From positions 1 to 8,098 of the forward strand of contig VFKY01000048.1 of NCBI GenBank assembly GCA_009885275.1: a DNA stretch of 8,098 bases. The letters are read 5' to 3'. Below the pieces are notes generated by a model. The model did not search any database and was not told the origin of the DNA. It saw only the letters and a list, made by a program, of their open reading frames with translations. Shown here in pieces: positions 1-4,978 of the stretch (its first letter is position 1; the number at the start of each line of letters is the position of its first letter). The translations under genes and the position numbers were made by a program. The stretch comes from Verrucomicrobiota bacterium. GTDB taxonomy: Bacteria > Verrucomicrobiota > Verrucomicrobiia > Verrucomicrobiales > Verrucomicrobiaceae.

Positions 1-621
1 GGCCATGTTGCTATCATTGGTGATGACACCATTGCCTATGATGTCGCCACTCAATGTCACCGAGTTCACTCCAGCGACCCCACCACTGAATACGATGTTA
101 TGATTGTTCGTGGTATTCACTCCGCTCAGGGTCAGGAAATCCGAGCCGCCCATATTTACCGCTAGATCAGAGTGGAGGGTGATGGGCGCACTGATCGTGT
201 TTGTCGGAGTGCCTGAGCCCGTGGTGTTGATCTGCGCGGCAGCAACTCCGTTGTCGAGTATGAGCGAAAATGCTTCCAGCGGCGAGGTGGAATTTGCCAC
301 CGTATAGCCTGAACTGTTGCCAGTGGCGCTGGCATCACCGATATTCAGAGTGCCAAGCGTGATGCCCTGACGCAGTCGCACGGTTTGTGCGCCAAGAATG
401 TTGTTATTAAGATTCGCGATGTCGCCTGCTGCATTGGGGAAGCCATTCGTCCAATTCGATGTCGCCGCATTCCATTGGTAACTGGTTCCAGCCGCAGTGG
501 GTGTCCAGGTATAAGTGGCGGCAACCGCATGAGAGATGGTGTAAAAAATCATTGCAGCACCTGTGAGTCGACAAAATCGCGCGATACGAGAAGGCAGAGT
601 ATTGATGGGGGCTTGCTTCAT
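1..621 (-). CDS. Autotransporter-associated beta-strand repeat protein, N-terminal part
   Basis: The frame stays open from an ATG at 621-619 to the left window edge (207 codons), so the C-terminus is missing. The N-terminus is a clear Sec signal peptide: basic residues up to R18, a hydrophobic core at about residues 19-30, and a cleavage site around HAVAA (residues 31-35). The mature part opens with a pattern of the type W..T....W...T.NW..G.PN.AGD.A.., followed by Gly/Thr/Ser/Asn-rich beta-strand sequence with phrases such as LGTLNIGDAS, FLTLSG and VTLSGDIIGNG. This is typical of the PATR/autotransporter-associated beta-strand repeat proteins that are abundant in Verrucomicrobia, which are expected to be exported and to form a beta-helix. 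The substrate or adhesive role cannot be read from this fragment. The start is supported by the signal peptide. An AAGGGGAG stretch lies 15 bases upstream, which is far for a Shine-Dalgarno site, but a GCGC hairpin lies between them. Confidence 0.85.
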   Translation of the reverse strand, partial: MKQAPINTLPSRIARFCRLTGAAMIFYTISHAVAATYTWTPTAAGTSYQWNAATSNWTNGFPNAAGDIANLNNNILGAQTVRLRQGITLGTLNIGDASATGNSSGYTVANSTSPLEAFSLILDNGVAAAQINTTGSGTPTNTISAPITLHSDLAVNMGGSDFLTLSGVNTTNNHNIVFSGGVAGVNSVTLSGDIIGNGVITNDSNMA

Positions 622-675
622 GCTGCGCTTAAAGCGCTCCCCTTATATTTCATTGTTATAACCATTGCGTCGCGC

Positions 676-703
676 ATGATGAATGACTATATACGATTGT
701 CAA
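676..703 (-). promoter_or_regulatory. Candidate promoter of the beta-strand repeat protein gene
   Basis: On the minus strand a perfect TTGACA (-35 consensus) lies at 703-698 in an AT-rich stretch, about 80 bases upstream of the start codon. The best -10 partner at normal spacing is weak: CATCAT at 681-676 with a 16-base gap. A better -10 box, TATAAC, lies at 660-655, but its -35 partner (TTCATC at 683-678) is poor. The region 655-703 is therefore the likely promoter zone, with the exact start unresolved. Confidence 0.3.
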
Positions 704-830
704 CGCTTGGAATAAATAATAACGAATTATCAGAAAAAATGATTATCGTGTCGCTTAATGCGGCTTGAATATATAGATAGCGATAGATGAACCGATGAAT
801 GGCTCAATTGAGCTGTGCAAACCAAGAACC

Positions 831-927
831 AAGCCGGAGGCTTGATAGCCATTAGCCGGAGGTCGAGCGAAGCGACACCTCCGGTAACTATGCGATACCC
901 CCATGACTCCGGCAGGAGTCACAGCGA
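831..927 (+). repeat. Structured intergenic repeat, copy 1 (plus orientation)
   Basis: Three hairpins lie in a row. H1 at 831-843 is AAGCC-GGA-GGCTT. H2 at 856-884 has arms CCGGAGGT and ACCTCCGG around the 13-base loop CGAGCGAAGCGAC. H3 at 905-920 is GACTCC-GGCA-GGAGTC and is followed by CAGCGA. A second copy in the opposite orientation follows directly, with the same loops but different, still complementary stems. I remember elements of this kind as dispersed repeats in Verrucomicrobia and Planctomycetes genomes, but copy number outside this window cannot be checked here. Confidence 0.8.
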
Positions 928-942
928 GGATTTATGGCCTTG

Positions 943-1040
943 TCGCTGGCATCCCTGCCGGGATGCATCCGTTTTTCAACTTTTCCCGGGGTGTCGCTTC
1001 GCTCGACCCCGGGCTAATAGCTGAGATGCCTCCGGCATCT
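943..1040 (-). repeat. Structured intergenic repeat, copy 2 (inverted)
   Basis: Read on the minus strand it has the same order as copy 1. H1 at 1040-1024 is AGATGCC-GGA-GGCATCT. H2 at 1013-985 has arms CCCGGGGT and ACCCCGGG around the identical loop CGAGCGAAGCGAC. H3 at 966-949 is GCATCCC-GGCA-GGGATGC and is followed by CAGCGA. TATTAGC before H2 matches CATTAGC in copy 1. The two copies meet tail to tail around 928-942. I see no obvious target-site duplication at the outer ends. Confidence 0.8.
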
Positions 1041-1094
1041 GGGAACGCCATCTATCAGGCGAGAGAACGTGTTCTCATGCGCGATGCTATTATT

Positions 1095-1185
1095 AAAAAA
1101 AGCATGGGGCGTGGACTTTAGTCCGCAACCGATTCCAGTCTTCGGACTGTTGCGAAGCCACGTAGCGAACTCCACGCTCCATGCT
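1095..1185 (-). terminator. Hairpin terminator after the HAD phosphatase gene
   Basis: On the minus strand, 9 bases after the stop codon, AGCATGGAGCGTGGA (1185-1171) can pair with TCCACGCCCCATGCT (1115-1101), giving 15 positions with one A/C mismatch. A run of seven T (1101-1095) follows, as in an intrinsic terminator. The 55-base interior folds further: CAGTC-TTCG-GACTG (1136-1149, a stable tetraloop type), GCAAC/GTTGC flanking it, and GGACT-TT-AGTCC (1113-1124). The 'GGACTTTAGTCCGC' phrase is one I remember as part of dispersed Verrucomicrobia repeats, so this may be a repeat used as a terminator. Confidence 0.7.
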
Positions 1186-1193
1186 TCTCCTCC

Positions 1194-2072
1194 TCAAAAC
1201 CCCGGTGCACTGACGGTCGCGGCTTCCACTTCGGTGCGTTTTTTACGGAGAATGCCGTCGGCGATTTCCAGGATCATCTCCTCCAACAAAAGCCGGAGAT
1301 GACTGCTGGGGCGATAGTCACTCGGGGCGATGTATTTCACGCGATCAGCATGGGCGGTGAGCTGATAGCACTTGCGAAAGCTGCTGCGTGTTTTGTCGTC
1401 TGGATTGTAAACCGCGATAGCATTGCCGCCGTAGCGACGCATCAGGGTAAAGCAGGGCACATCAGTAGGGCCGTCACCGACATAGATCATGTTTTGAAAC
1501 GGTATCGGACGCATCTCCGGCGGCATGTGATCGTTCACATCTTCGTCGGGCTTTAACAGTCCTTTGTTGATACGAAAAATATACTGCGTCTTCGTGGTGT
1601 GTCCGATGATGCGTTTAGGGAAGTTAATCTTGCCCTGCTTATCCTCTGAGAACTCACAACCAAAGGTGGCTTTCACATGCGGACTCAAGGCGCTGCCATC
1701 GATCAATTCCTTCAACCCAGAGGAAATAATGTAATGCTCAAGACGAATGCCCGATGCCTGATGCTCGGGTTTTAATACATCGTTCAACTCTCCAAACATC
1801 TCCGGGAGTCCGGGATAAAATTTGAGTCCCGCGCCAAGTGCTCTCAATTCAGCATTGCTGGGGCGATCGGGATTGAGGTAGTCGAGAAGCGTCTTAAGAT
1901 ACGCCAGCTCATGGTCGAATCCCTGATCATCCACCAGTTCATGTGACTTTTTCCAGAACTGCTCAGCGTTGATGCCGTAGTGCGGAAACACGACCTCATC
2001 TGTCATGTAATTTGGACTGAGTGTCTGGTCGTAATCGTAAACGAGACCAATGATGGTTTGTGCAGCGGACAT
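1194..2072 (-). CDS. HAD-superfamily phosphatase (phosphoserine phosphatase-like)
   Basis: This 292-residue protein has the haloacid dehalogenase signature motifs. Motif I is VYDYDQTLS, with D13 the expected nucleophile and D15 the acid/base. Motif II is the second serine pair region YIISSG (S117-S118). Candidate motif III lysines are K153 and K161, and motif IV is YVGDGPTD (residues 197-204) with the metal-binding aspartates D200 and D204. Residues about 22-90 between motifs I and II are mostly helical and would form a C1-type cap. The rest is soluble, with no signal peptide or membrane segment. It should hydrolyse a small phosphorylated substrate in the cytoplasm; the substrate cannot be told. 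It starts 10 bases after the stop of the epimerase gene with no visible Shine-Dalgarno site, so it is probably co-transcribed and reinitiated, and it ends just before a strong terminator. The glutamine in DxDQT is a mild variant of the usual glycine and should not affect catalysis. Confidence 0.85.
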   Translation of the reverse strand: MSAAQTIIGLVYDYDQTLSPNYMTDEVVFPHYGINAEQFWKKSHELVDDQGFDHELAYLKTLLDYLNPDRPSNAELRALGAGLKFYPGLPEMFGELNDVLKPEHQASGIRLEHYIISSGLKELIDGSALSPHVKATFGCEFSEDKQGKINFPKRIIGHTTKTQYIFRINKGLLKPDEDVNDHMPPEMRPIPFQNMIYVGDGPTDVPCFTLMRRYGGNAIAVYNPDDKTRSSFRKCYQLTAHADRVKYIAPSDYRPSSHLRLLLEEMILEIADGILRKKRTEVEAATVSAPGF

Positions 2073-2082
2073 GAGAAAGTAA

Positions 2083-2973
2083 TTATAGTAGCGACATCAG
2101 TGCGTCTTCAAGTCTGGGATGCTTGAAGATGTAGCCGTTGTCCTCTGCCACCTTCGGCATGACGCGCTGACTGTCGAGCACAATGGTGGAGAGATCACCT
2201 AGGATTAGCTTGAGTGCAAAAGCGGGCACCGGAATGAAAGTGGGCCGTTTTAGGTGACTCGCGAACAGTCGCGTCAGGTCGGCATTGGTCACCGGATGAG
2301 GTGCAGCAAGATTCACAGGACCACGATATGACTCATGCTCCAAGGCATGAAGGATGATGCCTACTTCGTCTTCGAGATGAATCCACGGCACAAACTGTTT
2401 GCCAGATCCAAGACGACTGCCGAGACAGAGTTTAAATATTTTTTTAAGCAATGGCCATGAACCACCGTCATTCCCCATCACCATTCCAGTACGAAGCAGA
2501 ACCACACGTATTCCCATGGCTTCCGCACTCCTGGCGCGGTGCTCCCATTCCTCACAAACACTGGCTAAAAAATCTTTACCACGAGGAGAGGACTCCGTCA
2601 GTATGGCATCACCCCCATCGCCATAGGCTCCGGTGGCGGAAGCGCAAAGAAAAATCTTAGGCCGATCCTGACTCCCTTCCATCGCCTTAACAATGCGTTG
2701 CGTCAGATTTACCCTGCTATCGCGAATGCGAGCCTTCTTCTTTTGGGACCAATAGCCCATCACGCTCTCACCCGCGAGGTGCACCAATGCATCAAGCCCA
2801 CTGGGGTCGAGAACTAAGTCCTTATCCAAATGAATGGGTCGAATAGAATTAACCCCTGGCAACGCTAGGTTTTTGCTTCTCGAAAAAGCCACAACCTCGT
2901 GTCCACGCTCCACGGCCGCCTTCGCCAAAGCTGAACCGATGAATCCTGTCGCTCCTGTAATCCCAATGCGCAT
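2083..2973 (-). CDS. TIGR01777/YfcH-family NAD(P)-binding epimerase-like protein
   Basis: From the ATG at 2973 the protein is 296 residues and opens directly with the Rossmann strand and dinucleotide loop MRIGITGATGFIG (residues 1-13), as in E. coli YfcH. Other family features are HLAGE at 65-69, SATGAYGD at 112-119 in the SDR active-site region, WIHLEDEV at 197-204, NLAAPHPVTN near 221-230, and a C-terminal DUF1731-type segment GDLSTIVLDSQRVMP from about 259. The family is an atypical extended short-chain dehydrogenase/reductase of unknown substrate; the related plant/cyanobacterial protein is linked to cell or chloroplast division. A cytoplasmic location is expected. The frame extends upstream to a GTG at 3018 with a good GGAGG Shine-Dalgarno site, which would add 15 residues (MLCRHLMLLLERIFN). 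I prefer 2973 on family alignment, but 3018 is a real alternative. It is the first gene of an operon with the HAD phosphatase. Confidence 0.88.
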   Translation of the reverse strand: MRIGITGATGFIGSALAKAAVERGHEVVAFSRSKNLALPGVNSIRPIHLDKDLVLDPSGLDALVHLAGESVMGYWSQKKKARIRDSRVNLTQRIVKAMEGSQDRPKIFLCASATGAYGDGGDAILTESSPRGKDFLASVCEEWEHRARSAEAMGIRVVLLRTGMVMGNDGGSWPLLKKIFKLCLGSRLGSGKQFVPWIHLEDEVGIILHALEHESYRGPVNLAAPHPVTNADLTRLFASHLKRPTFIPVPAFALKLILGDLSTIVLDSQRVMPKVAEDNGYIFKHPRLEDALMSLL

Positions 2974-3025
2974 ATTAAAGATACGCTCTAAGAGAAGCAT
3001 TAAGTGCCTGCAAAGCACTTTTCAT

Positions 3026-3030
3026 CCTCC
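3026..3030 (-). promoter_or_regulatory. GGAGG ribosome-binding site deciding the epimerase start
   Basis: GGAGG on the minus strand lies 7 bases before a GTG at 3018 that is in frame with the epimerase, ideal spacing for that start. It also abuts an ATG at 3025 that opens a 16-codon leader frame in another phase, ending TAA at 2977-2975, one base before the ATG at 2973. No other Shine-Dalgarno site is visible near 2973. Confidence 0.5.
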
Positions 3031-3062
3031 GAATAGTAGAGTGCCTATCTCAAACCTGAACG

Positions 3063-3095
3063 AGCTCAATACAAGGCTTGGGACAAGCCTTCTAC
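3063..3095 (-). repeat. GTAG-hairpin intergenic element, copy C
   Basis: On the minus strand it reads GTAG (3095-3092), arm AAGGCTTG (3091-3084), loop TCC (3083-3081), arm CAAGCCTT (3080-3073), GT, then ATTGAGCT (3070-3063). It is a perfect 8-bp stem. Layout and both flanks match the element at 4913-4945, and loop and linker match that at 7808-7832, although the stem sequence is different. It lies in the spacer between the divergent epimerase and glycosyltransferase genes, where no convincing -35/-10 pair is visible on either strand. Confidence 0.7.
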
Positions 3096-3126
3096 TTTTT
3101 CGTGTCGGAAAAGTCATTTTTCGTTC

Positions 3127-4275
3127 GTGACATCATCACAGAGAGTGGTTAGGAAGAAACTTGTGATTTTAATTCTCTCCGCAGGCTTTGGCGATGGCCA
3201 CAATACCGCAGCGCGCAATGTGATGCACGCGCTCAATCGGCTTGCGCCTGATACGGTCACTCGCATGGTGGACTTATTTGATGAAGCGCACCCCCACAGC
3301 GCTCCGGCAATGAAAGCGGGTTACCAAATGCTCATCACCCGCGCCCCGTCAGTCTGGGCCTGGATCTATGGTCAAACTGGAAAAATGCGATTTGATGCAC
3401 CGTCGAGTTTCACCGCGTCATTGCTAACTTCACTTGAAGCTCTTCTGGAACAAACCAAACCCCAATTTATCGTCAGCACCTACCCGCTTTACGCCATCCT
3501 GCTTCAACAACTGCGTGACAAGGGGAAGAAGACGCCGCCCGTTTTCACGGTTATCACCGATTCCATCAGCATTCACCCGATGTGGCTGAATGCGCCTAGC
3601 GATGCCTATTTTGTGGCCGATGAAGCTTCCAAAAAAAGTGTGCTGGCCCTCGGCGCAAAAGATGAGCAAACTCATGTGACAGGGTTTCCAGTAAGCCTTG
3701 ATTTTCTCAACGAACCCACCAGAGAAGATTGTTCTTCACCGCAGGGAAAAATACTCTACCTTCCCTCCACTAGCGTCAGTCATGTCACGCGCACATTGAC
3801 AGCACTGCGTCCCTTGATCGCTTCCGGAGTAAATCTCACGTTGCCGGTCGGCAAGCATGCTTCGCGACTTTATCATCCAGTCACCAGACTTATCGACTCC
3901 CTGCCCGGTGCGAACATTGAAGTGATTGGCTGGACCAATCGCATTCCGCATTTGCTGCAAACACACGACTTTGTGATCTGTAAAGCGGGAGGCGCCATCC
4001 TCCACGAATCACTGGCTGCCTGCTGTCCGGCCATCATCGATTACGTCGTACCAGGTCAGGAAGAGGGCAATGCGGAACTGCTTACAAGTCATCATTGTGG
4101 TGTCACGACGCAAACGCCGGAGGAAACGGGAGCGCAAGCCGCTCGTCTGCTCTCCAACAACCGTGCCGCGGTAAAACAAATGAAGGAAAGCGCAAAGCCG
4201 CTAAGCGAGCCAAATGCCGCTATCAAAATCGCTGAGATTGCCATGGGAGCAGCAACCCTGTCCTCTTCCATTTAA
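3127..4275 (+). CDS. MGDG-synthase/UgtP-type glycosyltransferase (GT28 family)
   Basis: The 382-residue protein matches the two-domain layout of monogalactosyl/monoglucosyl-diacylglycerol synthases such as B. subtilis UgtP and plant MGD. The N-terminal MGDG-synthase domain begins KKLVILILSAGFGDGHNTAA (residues 10-29, glycine-rich loop with GxGH) and includes TDSISIHPMW (144-153) and VTGFPVS (184-190). The C-terminal GT28 domain has IGWTNRIPHLL (267-277), the sugar-nucleotide motif VICKAGGAILHES (283-295) and PGQEEGNA (309-316). It should transfer a hexose from a UDP-sugar to diacylglycerol or a related lipid at the cytoplasmic face of the membrane; donor and acceptor are not readable. The start is uncertain. 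GTG 3127 is the longest; GTG 3163 has the best Shine-Dalgarno site (AGGAAG, 6 bases away) but would remove the usual N-terminal KK; GTG 3145 lies between. It overlaps the next gene by one base (TAATG), implying coupled translation. Confidence 0.85.
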   Translation: MTSSQRVVRKKLVILILSAGFGDGHNTAARNVMHALNRLAPDTVTRMVDLFDEAHPHSAPAMKAGYQMLITRAPSVWAWIYGQTGKMRFDAPSSFTASLLTSLEALLEQTKPQFIVSTYPLYAILLQQLRDKGKKTPPVFTVITDSISIHPMWLNAPSDAYFVADEASKKSVLALGAKDEQTHVTGFPVSLDFLNEPTREDCSSPQGKILYLPSTSVSHVTRTLTALRPLIASGVNLTLPVGKHASRLYHPVTRLIDSLPGANIEVIGWTNRIPHLLQTHDFVICKAGGAILHESLAACCPAIIDYVVPGQEEGNAELLTSHHCGVTTQTPEETGAQAARLLSNNRAAVKQMKESAKPLSEPNAAIKIAEIAMGAATLSSSI

Positions 4276-4874
4276 TGTCCGCACGCGCTTTCCTCTTCGA
4301 CATCGGCAATGTATTGGTCCGCTTTGACTTCACTCCGGCCATTCAGCGATTCGCCAAACTGAGCAAGACCAGTGAGCTGGACATTAAGCAGTTTATTTCA
4401 CCCTTCAAAGACGATCTCGAAAGCGGGAATATCAGTGATACCGATTTCATGGCGCAGAGCATGGAGCGCATTGGCTTTCGTGGCACCACCCAAGATTTTA
4501 TCGACATATGGGGGGATATTTTTACAGAGAACGAACCGATGATTGCGCTCGTGAAAAGGCTGGCCGGCAAACATCCGCTCTATCTACTTTCCAATACCAG
4601 CGGGCTGCACAAGGCATGGTTGTTTGAGCACTTCGATGTCTTCCGCCTGTTCGATGGTGGTATCTACTCTCATGAGGCGCAGTGCATGAAGCCCCAGGAA
4701 CCCATCTACCGTATGGCGCTAGAGCAATATCAACTCGATCCCGCCAACACATTTTACATTGATGACCTGTCGGACAATATCGTCACTGGCCAACGTCTCG
4801 GTCTTATTTGCCATCATTACTCACCCGACCAACACGATGCATTGGAAGTCGCCGTGCAGGAATGGCTGAGGTGA
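4275..4874 (+). CDS. HAD-IA family phosphatase, YihX-like
   Basis: This 199-residue protein is a compact HAD subfamily IA hydrolase. Motif I is AFLFDIGNVLV: D9 is the nucleophile, and the usual second aspartate is replaced by glycine (DIGN), a form also found in E. coli YihX (DLGN) and its relatives. Motif II is LLSNTSGLH (S106), motif III is CMKPQEPIY (K139), and motif IV is FYIDDLSDN (D163, D164, D167). Residues about 17-90 are a small four-helix cap. YihX acts on glucose-1-phosphate; whether this enzyme does is not shown, but a sugar phosphate would fit its pairing with a nucleotide-sugar-dependent glycosyltransferase. Its ATG shares one base with the stop codon of that glycosyltransferase (TAATG), so the two are almost certainly translated from one mRNA. 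It is cytoplasmic, with no signal or membrane segment. Confidence 0.87.
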   Translation: MSARAFLFDIGNVLVRFDFTPAIQRFAKLSKTSELDIKQFISPFKDDLESGNISDTDFMAQSMERIGFRGTTQDFIDIWGDIFTENEPMIALVKRLAGKHPLYLLSNTSGLHKAWLFEHFDVFRLFDGGIYSHEAQCMKPQEPIYRMALEQYQLDPANTFYIDDLSDNIVTGQRLGLICHHYSPDQHDALEVAVQEWLR

Positions 4875-4912
4875 ATAGTGTGAGGTGGGCACTCCGCCTT
4901 CCATCATTGATT

Positions 4913-4945
4913 AGCTCAATAAGGCGAGCGAAGCGCTCGCCCTAC
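4913..4945 (-). repeat. GTAG-hairpin intergenic element, copy A
   Basis: On the minus strand it reads GTAG (4945-4942), arm GGCGAGCG (4941-4934), loop CTT, arm CGCTCGCC (4930-4923), TT, then ATTGAGCT (4920-4913). It is a perfect 8-bp stem. CTTTT precedes the GTAG here, as it does in copy B. A further shared stretch lies to the left: GTGGGC (4885-4890) and GCCTTCCATC (4896-4905) resemble the sequence left of copy B. It lies between convergent genes (YihX-like phosphatase and SPFH protein). No T-run follows the stem on either strand, so it is not a classical intrinsic terminator. Confidence 0.75.
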
Positions 4946-4974
4946 AAAAGCATACATTCTCTGCATGGAGAATG
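4945..4974 (-). terminator. Probable terminator of the SPFH gene
   Basis: On the minus strand, a few bases after the TAG stop, CATTCTC (4974-4968) pairs perfectly with GAGAATG (4961-4955) around the loop CATGCA. It is followed by TATGCTTTTG. The stem is only 7 bp and the T-tract is short, so termination strength is uncertain. Confidence 0.45.
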
Positions 4975-4978
4975 CTCT

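Larger units (their letters stand above)
622..1193. other. Gene-free region with promoter, structured repeats and terminator
   Basis: There is no credible gene in this 572-base stretch. From left to right it holds an AT-rich promoter zone for the leftward gene (about 655-780), a perfect 12-bp palindrome GCTCAATTGAGC at 802-813, the paired structured repeats at 831-1040, a GAGAAC-GT-GTTCTC palindrome at 1063-1076, and the hairpin terminator at 1095-1185. Short open frames here on the plus strand run through the hairpins, have no ribosome-binding sites and show no family features. Confidence 0.7.

Noticed and set aside
385..768. 127-codon plus-strand frame
   Set aside because: It lies opposite the signal-peptide-bearing minus-strand gene and runs through its promoter; it has no coding features.
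831..1040. Possible CRISPR array
   Set aside because: The repeated units are hairpins in inverted orientation with no regular repeat-spacer pattern and no cas genes nearby.
1063..1076. GAGAAC-GT-GTTCTC as a LexA-type operator
   Set aside because: The central spacing is 2 bases instead of the 4 between GAAC and GTTC in the known Gram-positive-type box, and no promoter is seen beside it.
815..1302. Overlapping plus-strand frames of 69-77 codons
   Set aside because: They run through hairpin repeats and the terminator; repeats of this kind commonly give spurious short proteins.
4275..4874. Loss of HAD catalytic function because the DxD motif is D-I-G
   Set aside because: The D-x-G-N form of motif I is known in YihX-like HAD-IA phosphatases, and all other catalytic residues are present.
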